Positions 14,401 through 28,591 of a stretch of 64,000 bases of DNA are shown here, in pieces; within the stretch, counting starts at the first letter, position 1, and every line of letters starts with the position of its first letter. The notes beneath the pieces were generated by a model. That model had not been told where the DNA came from. It saw nothing but the letters and a program-made list of their open reading frames with translations, and did no database searches. The translations under genes were made by a program, and so were the position numbers. Source of the stretch: Chromobotia macracanthus (lineage: Eukaryota > Chordata > Actinopteri > Cypriniformes > Botiidae). The stretch is from contig JAZGTH010000099.1 of the NCBI GenBank assembly GCA_036877525.1, positions 372,001-436,000 on the forward strand, written 5' to 3'.

Positions 14401-17400
14401 CACCCTTCTTTTAAGGGTTTTATCACTGTATTTTCACTAACATAACTAATCTTATTGGTTAAATCTAATCAGGCTAAAATGTGGCATACAATAACAAGCA
14501 CTTTGGCCTTTAGCACCCAAACTTTATATCAAGTTTTTCATGCAGTTTACCAATCACAAATTTGTCTCCTCCATTTGTTACATCTGATCTTAAGTAAGTA
14601 AATTCTATCAGCGATGGCTCGCTCAAGCAGAGAGATCTGTAGTGTTTGGCAGGTTGGGCAGACATCCCATCGTAACTTTAGAGCAGCACTGAAAGGCTTC
14701 TGTACGAATCCAATCAGCAAAGCGTTCCAGGAGCGTTTAGACAGCCTATTATACGCCCTAATAAAACTGTCAGGGCTCCAGTGTTGAAATGATGTGCCAC
14801 TTCTTAATGTGCCGCAATTTGGCCCCCGTGTCTCGCCACTGGACACTGGCCATCCTTTCTAATTGCTCTCCTTTGTGCACAGTTTGCTTCATGTCTGCCT
14901 GTCTGCTTTGTTTTTTTATTTCACTGTTTATCTATATCCCTGATCATTATTTTTTATCTTTTCTTTCTTCTTTGTGCATTTCCCAGTTAATTTACTTTTA
15001 CTGGGTGAACAGGCTTCTTTAAGTGTTCCTAAAAATTATGACGTAATCACTGATGTTGTTCATCTGTCTGTGTACGTTCCTGAAATTCTTGACCTAGGAG
15101 AATTCAGATAGTTGAAGAGCTGTGATGATTGGTTAAAACTAAATATGGGTGTGGTTTGGATGTGACGTTCTTCGCACATGTCATCTGAGGAGAATGTAAC
15201 TAGCTAGGTTACTTTCTTAACGTTAGCTTTGTATAACTTTGAAGCCCATCTCAACTCAACACACATTACGAACACAACAAGCCACAACAAATGTGTGGTA
15301 ATAGATTTTGGATTTCAGAGAAATAGAATACAGACTCAAAACAACACCACATGAATTATAAATATGGCCTTAATTCACCTAGGATGCTTGAGGTCTTTCA
15401 GTAGAAGAAGTTCTGCTTCTTACATTGTAGACATTTGGCTTTAAACTTTGGTAGGGAAACCTAAGACAAATCTTAAGACTTCACAGTGTGACAGTAAGAC
15501 CGATTGTTTAGAAATGTCTCTCATTCATGTTGTCCAGATGGTCATATGGTTTTACTGCCAGATCTCTTTGTTTTCCCACCCCACACGTCTAGCACTTTCC
15601 ACTTGTGAAAATACCCTTGGCTGCTGATTTAAGTGCAGTTTGGCAGGTTCCCCTGGAATGCTTAACGTTTGGATTTGACTTTGAAGAACTGGTCCAGGAT
15701 TCCATAGATGACCACACACAGAGCGCCATCTGCCGAGGGCTTGATGGGATTATTTAAAGAATATCTTACTGTACCTACTTACCTCTGTATGACGGACAGC
15801 TCTATAGCCAATAGGATTTATGACCTCCAGAGGCAAGATAAGTGGGTTCGAGGAAAAAGAATGACTTTTTTTCTGAAGTTTTCATTGGCATGGCTTAAGA
15901 CCCACAGGGAGGTGCATTGAACTTAAAATTGTAGCTTAGCCATTGTTAGCAGATCAGCTAGCATGTGGCATATTAGCAGATGTTTGAAGTACAGTCTTAA
16001 TTACATAATTACAATTTAACTTGCATGCTAATTGCCGCACCATTTTGACATTATGAGTTTTGCAACCAAAATGAAAACAAATGTCATGTTTATTTCTAAT
16101 TAGCCAGCTGTGACATTTCTAACTTGCTTCTGATCTGTTTAGATTTGCTGTCACAACGCGCCGCAGTTTTCGTTTTGGACAGACAAATTGCTTGTCGCAT
16201 CACGTCTGATTTGGGCACGCTTTTAAGTTGTCACAAACTAATATCTCACCATCAGATGAAATTTTGCAAATGCATATATCAACACAAAATATCAGTTTTG
16301 GTATATGTTGCATTTTATGAATCTGTCAGTACTGACTGGAACCTGCATTTAGTTCAGGCAGATGGAACATTGATGTAATTTAGATTCAGATTTAATTCAA
16401 CGTTTTACTTCCTGTCCCACTGTTGTCATGGCTACCAGTTAAAGCATCTGCTGGTCATGTGGCTGGCTTTTAGAGGAAATGTGTTGTTTAGCATTAGAGC
16501 GTATGTACTGTAAATGTCTTGCTTTTATTTCTCACGTTATGATCAATGTATCAGTTATCTTATTAACTCGCAGCTCAGTGTGTGTAGTATGAAAAGCAGA
16601 TGACTTTACACTGTTTAAGGAATATGAACGCCTCTCACCGTCTCATCAAAAAGCTAATTAGCTCCAGCTCTACTGATATTCTCATTAGCTGATGTATACC
16701 AATTAACTCAGCCATGGGCATGCGGCTATTATCTTACCAGAGCCAATGAGTCAATTTCAGTAGGAGCCAATGGAAAGTGTCTGTTGACCGGGGATATAAA
16801 TGCACACTCACACTTTGTTTGGCAGATTATTTGGTATGTGATCTGTGTGTGAGTTTCTCTAAATGACAGTTCAGTCGATTGGGTGTTTGGATGGATCTTT
16901 ACCCATGAGCCTGAGAGATTAAAGTCAATGCCCAAATACACACCACTGCACCAAAGAAGCAGAGACCTCCTTCTGTTTTAATCTGAATTATATCTGAGAA
17001 ACATTCCAAGTTGGGCATTTGCCCAGGAATATTGTACTGTTGGCCAAGTCTTGGGTTTAGGAGAGATAAAGAGTGCGTGAGAGAGAGAGAGTTGATTTAA
17101 TTTAGCACTTCACTGTAATCGTGAGCCAACAGTTCTTCTGCATTCATCTGAGCTGGCAGAAGATCAGTCACCTGCTGACAGATCACACAAAGTTCAAATA
17201 AAGAGACAGCAGTGTAGAGAGTTTGTTAAAGGTGATTTACCATTTACCAGGTCAAATGGTCGTTTACCTACCGATCATAAACTAGGCATTTAAAGGGAGT
17301 CCACTTACAGTTTTAGTCAAGGTTTCTTACAAAAAATTCATGTAGATTTCATAATAATTTTTAGGCTAGTTTCTACCACTCTAAGACTATAATTCTGTAT

Positions 17401-20400
17401 GTTAATGACCTTTACTGTGTATATTTGTTATATGCAACATTCAGTATATATTGTATACATTATAAGCAGCTGCATAGCTCAGACCTACACAGCAGTCAGA
17501 CTGCTGCCCGCTGGGTCTGTCTGTATATTATAAATTAATGAAGATTTATGCTCCCCATCTGATCTCTGCTGTTTAATCTTGTTTAGATAATAAAATATGT
17601 CTCTGCCATAAAGCGAGCACTAGGCGGTAAGCAAATTGTTGATTTGAGCTGAAGTGGACATCTGATGTCCTAAGTGCCCACAGCATAGTTTAATCACTGT
17701 GCGCTATAGCCCACACATGAAATGCTAGAAAACCGTAGAGATATTCCAGTAAGTCAATATGCCATAAAAATCTCCTTCCACAGAGGACACAAAAGACACA
17801 TGTTAATCGAATGTCACCCTGCATCAGCGGTGTAGATTTAAAACATTAAATGATCAATGTTATAATGAGAATTTTAATTACTGTAATGGCATACTGTAAC
17901 AGCAGTGAGCAGTGGGCAGGGCAATTGCATTGAGGCCAATGACAAGCAGCCCCTTCCACAATGTCTTTAAAGAAGCAGGTCACACTGTTAAATGATCATT
18001 AAGTGCAAACGTTCACTGTTGCTGTGTGTTTATAGCTGTCTCACACAACACACATCTCACATTTTGTCTAGTTTGTAGAATTCTTAACATATGTTGTATA
18101 TAATCTTACTTATCTTTTTAATTAGGCTTATTAACTATTTTTATAGTATGTGTATGACTGCATTTTTCAAGCAGTCATGGGTTTAGACACGCTTTCCATT
18201 TTCTGCCTGAGAAAAGCTGGCATTCAAAGGGACCCCAGTCGCTCGCCTATTTTTTTCTTTTTAGCCAAGCTTGACTAGAATTGTGTTCATTATAAAACTT
18301 AAGAAATTCTTGTGATTTTTCAAGATGTCTCAAGTTTTTATGAATTATCTTTTTTCAGGCGTGTATTTCCAGGTTTTCCATTCTAATGAAAAAAGTAATT
18401 TGCTATATTAAATCTTGATTTTTGTTGCAAAGATAAAAACACAAATGCTGCCATTTGGTTTTCTAATGCTTTATCTAGACCCTTTTATCGCTTTAGAGAC
18501 GTTATCACCAGAACCTCTGCTGTGGCTATGTGTTAACCTAATTTCAGAGGATTCCTTAAAGCCTCTGTAATCTGCAGATGTTATCTTGTGTTTGAAGGAC
18601 ACTGTCACCCGCAAATCTCAAGTTTGTCATCCTCTCTAAGTTTAAATGAGATTTACAGCGTTTTCTCTCCCTGACCGTGTGAATTGCTCTTTTCAGGAAC
18701 CCCCAGCTGATCACCAGTTAGTGTACAGTACATTTACAGAACAGACAGCTCTTACATCATTACCAAAGGCCAGGAGTTTCTCCAGAACACACAGGCTGAG
18801 CTCACTCCTGGTCCCACCAGATGTTATACCATTCTGAAGCAACTGATAAATGCTTTCAGCATAATCTGCTTAATGTGCATCAAGTATTTATGCGTGTTGA
18901 AGAATAGAGGTGTGAATCTGAATGTTCACCAGTGTATGGAAATCCAGGTTCAAATATTCAGAGATCTTCCATTAATTTCATTTTGACATTTACAAAATCT
19001 GATAACAAGAAAAATAACTTGTCTTTCTATTTTGCGATTAATTACTTTGGTAAATATTTCACTAAAATTTGACCTTTCTTCAAACACAGAATGCATTCTG
19101 GATATGATGTTTTATAAACTATTGACTTGATTACTGATTTTGTAACTTTTGTATAATTGATCAAAATTGCCTCTTATTTATCTAATTATCTGTAAGTAAT
19201 GTAGATTACTTACAGAGGCACAGTCAGATAATGTTTAAGCTCTATATATCAGAAATGAAAAGAAAGAAAAATCTCTTCATGGGCTGAATATAACTTTTGA
19301 TGCGTCATGTTCAAACCCTTTATGTATTTAACATCACTGTAACATGGGCTGGAGAAGTTATTGCTGAAACGAGAGTTTTGTTATCCTATGACTTTTTCTG
19401 TTATCTGTTTGTACGTTTATTGTGATGTACGGCACCATTGACCTCTGTGCTACGATAGATTAGCTTCTGGCATTTTGGCCAAGCACTTCTTCAGATAAAT
19501 ATTTCCCTTTTGTCACAGATGGTTTGATCGTCTTGCATCATAAGAGCATCGTTGTTCGCTGATGAGGCTCGATGTGATGTGAGTCTCTCCATCCCAGCTC
19601 TCTCCGAAGCTCCCCTCCTATTCATCACTTTCTCTTTATTCAAATGAAGCACAATCAGGACTTCCCCTCCGTTCTCTTTTAAAGCAGCTGTTCTGCCATA
19701 CCATCACTGATTTCCTCCATTATAACCGTGGCCTTGCTCACTGAAGCGGCTCTGTTAGACTCTCTGCTCATTATTTGGTGACTCATGCCCATCTGATGGC
19801 AGCACGCTGTTCTTTGCTTTTAATTCACCCAGTTTGTATTTGTGCTGTATGTGCCGCATAAAGGAAGTGTAGCCCTGCGTGTCTGTGTGTGGGTTTACTT
19901 AACAACATGTGGGGGACAAATTTGTACGCTAAAGTCAACAAAATCTCAGAAAACCTTTTGGGGATGTTCTCATTTGTAAAAACACGAAAATATATTAAAC
20001 AAAGGGTTATTTAAGTGTAAAAATGCTGAGAGTTTTCTGTCGGGTTAGGGTGTGGGTTAGAGTTAGAGTTAGGTTATATAAAAACAACAGAAGTCTACAG
20101 AATGTCCCCATTTAGATAGATACGTAAATGTATGTGTGTGGGTGTGTGTTTGGGCTGCACCATTGTGAGAAAAATCATAATTGTTGATTACCTCCCCTTG
20201 ATATGGTAATGACAATTATTCATTTTGATTAATAGAATTGACATCTAAATATTTATTTAATGTGTGGTACCTGCACGGCATACAGTATTTTTTGAAGACT
20301 GTGTCTGAATTAATTAATGTTTTATACATAAGTATAAATTCATGTTTTATACATAAGTAAATCAAGAACAATCAACTTCACGTTGGCCCTCTTAGCAGCA

Positions 20401-23400
20401 TAAAAGCAAAACTCTTACTCATACTTTAAATAAATGATAAACCTAACAGTAGTAGAACGTTCCCATTTCATCATATTCAACACAGCCAACCCTGCAGAAT
20501 AAATCTCTTATTTAGGCTATATCTACACTTGGTTGATTATAATAGCTACATGCACACAAGTTTTGTCTCTAACATATCGTGTTTATTGGGTGTCACACCA
20601 TTTGAAAGTGAGTGGCGCGGCATCAAGTGAGTCCCAAAATCCCAAATAAAATAATCCCAAATTTGTTCCTGAAGCTTCTTTTTGAATTGCAGGTTATTAG
20701 AACCGGTTGTTGTCACTGATACACCTAAAGACTAATTAAAACGCCTCTGTTTTCCCATTGCATTGAGTCAAAATGATCAAAAATCCTGGCAGCCATAATA
20801 ATAACCTCCGTAATTTATTCTAGCAGTTGTGTGTTCCCGACTAGCATCTGTGGCAAACGTGACGGATTTAAACAGGGAAGTCGAATACGAGACAGCGGCT
20901 GTCCTGTATGTCTGTATGTTTTAAGGCTGATTTAGAGAGAGTTTAGTGAGGAAATATTCATGACTCTGCCGTTTGATGTTGGTGAGAATTGTTTAGCTTT
21001 TTAAATAGCAGGAGAGGTGCTCTGCACTGCCAAACTTACGGTTTGTCCTGATTAGAGTTCAAAAACCTTGCGGCGTTTAGCCTCGCCTCAGCAAACGTTT
21101 CCCCTCCACAGGGAAAATGCATCAGGTGTGATGTGAATACACCATTCTGTGCATTTTAAGCATCTTGTCTGTCATTGGATTTCAGTGTCCTTTCATTGAT
21201 GGTCAAAGTACATCACAATCGTAAAGCAACAAATAGTCTTTAGGCTCAAAATTGCAGCTACTTTTACAGTTTAAAAATCTGTTTAGTTAAATAATTAAAC
21301 AATAACCACTTGTGAAAGTGACATACTTGTCAGGTAGGGTAACCCATACCCGAAATGTGACCTCTGCATTTAACCCATCACCGGTGAGGAGTGAATACAC
21401 ATACACCCGGAGCAGTGGGCAGCACACTACTGCGCCCAGGGAGCAATCGGGGGTTAGATGCCTTGCTCAGGGGCACTTTAGTTGCTACCTGCTAGCGCTG
21501 GAATCGAACAACAAATACAGTCGAAGTGAACTCGAATCGAAACAGCAACCTTCTGATCACAAGCCCGACTCACTTACCAGTAGGCCACAACTGCCCCTTG
21601 TGTCAGTAGGCCACAACTGCCCCTTGTGTCAGTAGGCCACAACTGCCCCTTGTGTCAGTAGGCCACAACTGCCCCTTGTGTCAGTAGGCCACAACTGCCC
21701 CTTGTGTCAGTAGGCCACAACTGCCCCTTGTGTCAGTAGGCCACAACTGCCCCTTGTGTCAGTAGGCCACAACTGCCCCTTGTGTCAGTAGGCCACAACT
21801 TGTGTCCTTTTAGGTAAAGAAAAATGTTTTACTTAAGGGGGAAATTGTTAGGCTATATGTAATAGCATAACAGAAGTAATAGCTGCCGTTTAAATTGTGT
21901 TCTCAGTGGTAATTGCACATTACATTGTCTCATCTTTGAGGACTAATAATTTTGTTCTTGTTAGTCTCAATTTTAAAGTGCTTTAAAAATTCTGTTTTCA
22001 CACCACTTACAACGATCCAGATGCTTCACGCAGCACTCCACAACAATTCCTCCTAATGATGTAACTGGGTGGAAATAAATGCAGTGGCCACATTCATTCA
22101 CTTCAGGATACAATGCAGCTCAAAAGTCCATATCTGGGATATATTTATTTATTAACGTTACTTGAACATAAAGTTTTTTAATGTTTTACAAAAAAGTGTA
22201 AATGGAAAAGTTATGATTTAAAATGAAGGACACATATTTTGTAGGTCACTAACTTTCTTGCTTCTGTTAAACACAAAACAAATGATGCTGAGATAACAGA
22301 GATGATCAGGTTTTGTACATGTCAGAGCATTGTACATGCTCAAGTTCATGCTGTCATTAACAAGGACAAACCAAATACTAAGAAATTCTCAAATTCATGT
22401 ACATTTTTAATTGAACTCATAAGGTATTGGGCTTATTATACAGGTTGTAATGAAAAAAGAAAAAAGAAAAGTCTTACGTAATTTGTAAGACACTTGCTGC
22501 AATAGAAAGGACTCAAAATGAAAACAAGCTAAAGATATGTTAAAACAAACACAAATTAAACAGATGATAAAGATTTTTTATTTGCTTAGATTCGCACAAC
22601 TTACATTAAAGATAGAATATTTTGTTCTTCTACCATTGCAGGTCACTTTTCCCCTTGGAAGACCTCTAAACAGGTAAAATGTATCGCCGTCCAGCTTTCC
22701 GACTCTGTTTAATAAACTAACCACAACCATGCAGTTGTCATACTTATCTGTTGTAAGAGTTTGGAGTCATTAGGATATAATATGTATAAGATACAATATA
22801 CCAAACTAAATATATATAAGTATATATGTATATATAAACTACCCTGATTGTAGAGCTTTATTAATAAGGGGAATGCATAATACACACTCTGTTATGTTGT
22901 TATAACCTACTAGCTACCACTAACTGCATTGTGTTAAGCTATTGCTTGTCTCACTAAATGGATACGTTAAAGTGACTAATTTTTCTTCATAGATAAATCA
23001 TTACAACAACAAATACATGTTATGCTTAACCCTCTTGAGCAGCGTTTGTGTCTATAATTCCTATGCAGTAATGTCATCTGACAGCCAGCTGAATTCACTT
23101 GTGCAGAGCCCCTGGGAAATTTTTCCATAACTCAAACTCCTGTTTAAATATATATTCTGGGACATGGAAAACTGACAAACCTAGCCTTCCACCTGTCCTA
23201 TTTATTTATTTTTTGCCTGAGAATCAGACAAACCCAGACAAGCACTGTCTCATCCCATTGTCTGTATAAAGGAGGCCTGACGCTGGACATAAATCCACAG
23301 ACTGTTCTTTACACCACAGAGTAAAGCGCAGTACTGCCTCCAGCCGTCAGCTGCTGTACTGTCATTCCTCAACAGCTATATTTCCATCTGTCTCAGGGGA

Positions 23401-26400
23401 TCAGAACTGGAACACAGTGAAAGTACCCAAAACGCAATACACTGAGGAGCTGCTGGGAAATAGTTAAACTTTGCTAGACGGATTGCTGAAGGACTTTCAT
23501 TAAAGGGATAGCTGAAAGATCTTAAAGAGTCATTCCCATAACAAACATATTACATAGAATCATGTGGTCTTATGGTGAAGACATTAAATCCACAGTTAAA
23601 CATTGAAAATGTAGTACATGCTATCTGCCCTGTGTCAAAAAACAGAAATGTCAAAATACAGGCCGTCAAAATACAGAAATGGTTTCATCCTTAACAGTAC
23701 ACCATGTTTGAATGTGGCAATGAGTGCATACAAAACACAGACAAAAATAGGTCAGGGATAGTGGTTTGTTCCATTGATTTATTCAATGTCCCACATACAT
23801 TAAATAAGACTAAGGTGCATTTTGGTCCAAAGAAATTAACATTAACATCATTTTTCAATAAATCTCTCTTGTGCATACAGACAGTTACACGCACATTAAC
23901 ACACACTTGACAACAAATATTTGTATTCGATCATACTTTATTGTTCTAATGCTCATGGAAAATTATAAAAGCACGAAACCTCAGACTGCCATATTTATAA
24001 GCAATGTTATAAACAAACAAGCCCAGATTTGCTTATAATAAATATTGCAACACTGAACAAGAGACTTGTTCATGATGCAAGACGTCCCGTATGTAAAACG
24101 TGATAAACAGGAACATCCAGTGCAGGGCAATTCAGCTCCAGGAAGGCCACCGTTGTGCAGAGTTTAGTTCCTACCCTAATAAAATCCCCTGAGTGTAATT
24201 GTGAAGTTAATCCTGAAAACCTTGATTAGCTACTGTAGTTCAAATGTGGTTGATTAGGTTTGGCGCTAAACTGCAGTAAACGTGGCCCTTCAGAACCGCT
24301 TGGGAAATGTCCATGAGACTCTACAACTCACCTCAAGCTGCTGCGCTTCAATGAAGCACAAGCTGTTCGGAGCTGCCACGCAGCATAGCTTTTCCAGTTG
24401 CTTTGATTCTGAGCATTCCACTCTTTGAGAAGTATATGCCACAGGCCAAAACACGTTTACTGCATGACAGTGTGTACATCCCAGTGCTTTGCTCTGTCAA
24501 TAATATAATTCTTCTGTGTGTGTGTGCATGTATGTGTTTAGCTGGCAATAACACATTTTCATCTGCGCATATAGAAATATTTGTCTTCATGCACTAACGG
24601 TCTTTGAGATTAACAAAACAACGCTGACCGATTTTAATAAGCCTCTGCGTTTTTAATCCTCATTCTGGCACTGTTTCCTTTCTTGTCTTTTTCGCCTGTC
24701 CTTTAATTATGCTTATATTGTTTTTGGTTTATTTCACGTTTTAATGTTATGAGGCAAAACAGACCCACATAAATCCATTATACCTACTTGATGTGCTTTG
24801 TGCATTCTGTCTGCGTAACCTAATTTTGGGTGAATCACAGAAGCGGGTGTTGTGAAGTGGTTCAGGAGCGATTTCAACCACAGCCGCATTAGACTGAGAA
24901 AACCAAAAGCCTTATTTTGCTGACCTAGAAGTATGATAGTGGCTATTGTGTGTACACTTTATTTAAAAACTCATTACTGCAAGTAGGTTTATTGTTAAAG
25001 AAAACAACTTCCTATCCAACGGCGAGCAAAAATCTGGGCGGAAGTTGCCAGGAAGGACTTTGGTTGCTTACTCAGTTCAGCATATTAATAAGTCCGGGAT
25101 TGGGAGACACATTGGTTGGGCTGTTCACTGAATGCTGGTGTATTTGCAGGTTTTGGAACACTGGGATTCTCACAGCATTCCTACGGCCAGTCTGTCTGTC
25201 CATGCTCTTCCCCACAGTTTTCCATATCTACACTGGCCCACAGGTCCAGAGTTTGACCTGGGCAAGCCTGACCCCTTTGACCTGTATGAGAAGTCCAGGG
25301 CTATCTATGAGAATAGGCGTAAGTAACCTTAGCAACGTTTTTGCTGACATCTACAGCAAGCGTTGATTCCTGATGTAATTAGCTTTTGTTCAGAGCATTT
25401 TTCATGCAAAATTCACACACATGCTTGTATGCAAAAAACACCGAATTGTTTTGCTTATAAATGTGTTGTTGTTTGTCAAAAGATATGTTACACTGAGCCC
25501 TAATCGGTCCAAACATCTCATGTTAATCGAAGGGTTTGTTTTACGTGGCAGGCAACAAAATGTTTTGTCAGTCGCTTGTTTTCATTTTTATGCTACCTCG
25601 ATCCTACCTTTTATCCTACCTTTTATCCTACCTATCCTATCCTACCACAGCAAAATCTCATTGGTCTAAAATCTCTCTCCAAGCTGCTGTGTATTCTGAT
25701 TGGCTGTGATTGTGCACCATCACACGGTATTTTTAAGTTTTAATTCGCTGGAAATTTATTGCATTGTGGCTGCTTAGGAGACAAGTGACCACTGTCTAAG
25801 CTCTTAGCTTTTTTTATTGTACCTTATTTTATCCTCCATGGTAAGTGCTTTTTGTGGTCATAGTTGGAAAATTTGAATAATATCATGATGAGATACATAC
25901 AGAGCTACTCTGCACTGTCTGAGAGAACTCCTGCGGCCTCAAGTTCATCGGCTTTGACGTTATATAACTCCATTATTAATGTATGAACTGTCTTTACCAA
26001 ATTTAGAGACGTTACCAGACAAACAAGCTTTCGAAACTTTCAGAGATCTGAGTGAACCAACTAATGTATTCGTTTCTGTTCTAAGAAGCATATGTTTAAT
26101 TCATCAAAACATTTATAAAGCATCAATACATACAAATATGAATTGCTGTATAATTAATTAGTTTATGTTATTGCCTGAAATCTATTGCATATTGAGTGGC
26201 TATATCTGGACTGTTGGGACAGTTGTATCCATAAAGTGTTTGCAGGGACAGTGAATAAATCGCTAGAGGTCAGAAAATTGCGGTATTATTGGTTGTTAGT
26301 GGGGTAGTAGCTATACTTGTCTGCAGTATCTGACCATATTAGGCATTTTGTCACATGATCTTCATGTTCTACACTCCCATTGGTGGTCGCTGCATCATGC

Positions 26401-28549
26401 CACACCTCTTTTGCATATAGTTCATCTCTGCTTACGTTCCCTCGTATTGCCTACTCTCCTCAAAAATGAATGAATTTGTGCTGCTTTGTCGCACCAAATC
26501 TCTTTGAATGTAAAGTTTATCATTAGTTGTACCACACTGAACCTCGGTTTAATGGTTTTTGTTTTGTATCCAAGGATCCAGTCCATCTGTGCTGTACATC
26601 AGCAGGGAGCTGGCATACTCTTCTATACCCTCTTTTCTCCTCTATTATTGTGTGTATAGATTTATATTTGGTATTCACAGCTGGCAATGACAGGTTGGTA
26701 AAGGAGATGATCATTGATCTAGTGTGTTAGTGTCATTTCATGATGTTACAGTCTTGTCTATACCATACCCTGATCTTGTATAGAACGATTAGAGCATTAT
26801 TGACTGTTTATTGTTATAAATTATGTTTGAATATATGTTCAAAATCTATGACCCAGACATTGACATGTTTTAGGATTTTGAAAATGTAAAATTAAATAAC
26901 AGAATAAAATGATAGGCCATATTTAAGATTCCCCACTGTTTGTAGGTTACCAATCAAATGCAAATTTGTATTGCAAATGCAAAATAACATCTTTGGTACA
27001 TTCTTATATCAGTCTGGGATAACATGAATTATTGTATTTTGTTGTGATGCCATACTAGATCGAGTGTGTTCTTGATATATTGCATAACATGTTAGTACAG
27101 ATACATACATGTATATATGCATAAATACATATACATTCCTACACTTTACATATTGGAATACACAGACACACACCACATGCCAGATATAGTGAGATTAGCT
27201 GTGATGTGCAACCAAATTACGGAGACGAAACACACTGTGAATGGGTTCAGTTAAGTGAGTTTTCTGTACTTTAATTGCTCTGTGAAAGTGATTTTATTTT
27301 ATGACGAAAATGTTTTACATAGTTGTAAACAGCCCCGTTTTGTGAAATGGCATTTTTTAAGTGTGTTCAGTGTGAATGTTTTGTAGGTGTTTGAATTTGC
27401 AGTTCACGCTGCTTTTGACTCTAAACAAAGATTACATAGTGTGTTAAGTAGGAAGATAAATTTGGTTTTCATACAATTGCTTTGGGGTTCTTAAATTGTG
27501 AGAGAACAGAATTGGGTAAAATTGGATGAAATACATTTTTAAAAAACTTTTTTAGCTTTTGTCAATGTTTGGTCTTCTCTCTCTCAGAACCAGGACTCCC
27601 TCGAACGGCCCTCCCAGCTGACCCCTCCAGTGAGTAAATATATCTGCACCCAAAACAGAAACACACTGACAGAGGTCTGCATACACAATGAGAGAAAGAA
27701 ACGTATTTTTTCATCCAGTTTTTGTGACCTTTGTGAATAGTGCCTAAAGTTTGTGGAATATATTCATAATACTTTGTTTTCACTAGTTTTAGACAGTTTT
27801 CTCACTTTGAGAATAAATCTGCTCGTATAGGTTAAAGAAGATAGAAAGCGAGAATAAGCTATTTAATCAATGAAGTTTTAAATGTCAACCAGTAATAATA
27901 ATAGTGAGGATAAATTGTGAATAAACAAATAAAATGTGCTCAAATGAATAATGAAATGCATCACTGATGATCGTCTGCACAGCAGCAGAGTTCCAGGAGG
28001 TGGAGGTGCACCTGCGCAGGCAGAAGTCCGGTTTCGGCTTCAGGATCCTGGGCGGAGAGGAACCAGGACAGCCTGTGAGTCCGGAGGCGCAGGAGAAGGC
28101 TCGTACTCCAGAACTAACTTACACGCTTCCATAGACTGACCTCAACACCTGTAGCTAACATGGCACACACAGTGGCGGTTCCTGAGGGAATGTCAGGAAG
28201 GTTGATATGGAAATTAGATATTGTAAAGCAAGCTCTTATTTGTTTGCTCCAGTACACAGATCATCTTTCTCTGTTACCTTAATTAACACCAACTTGCAAG
28301 TATTCCCAACCATTCTCCCTAAAGAAAATGAAATTGGAAGAAATCACAGTGCCATCTACAGGCCTTGACCAATATAAGCATTTATACATGGATGATGAGT
28401 CTTACCTGTAGAAACATGCTCTGTATTTCCATCACAGAACATTTAAATATGGCCCTATTGGACCATATAGAACCATTTATATATGTGTATATATATTTTA
28501 AAAAACATAACATTAAAAATATATATTGTTATAAACATATATATTGTTA

Positions 28550-28591
<42 letters not shown>

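Larger units (their letters stand above)
10752..22641. other. magi2 11.9-kb intron
   Basis: Non-coding by phase and family comparison: PDZ2 ends at 10751 and the next MAGI2 residues are the microexon at 22642. It contains one GTCCCCA copy, a hairpin at 19190-19215 and a minisatellite at 21.6 kb. Other ORFs are short and unrelated to known proteins. Confidence 0.8.

Noticed and set aside
14160..14480. ttagggtt-like motifs as interstitial telomere repeat
   Set aside because: Scattered and irregular, with no tandem TTAGGG array; possibly an old dispersed repeat.
21312..21635. 107-residue ORF
   Set aside because: Lies entirely in a tRNA-like dispersed repeat and its minisatellite tail.
24950..25366. 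138-residue ORF over the magi2 exon at 25150
   Set aside because: Wrong frame; the real exon is 25150-25318 in the frame giving KPDPFDLYEKSRAIY.
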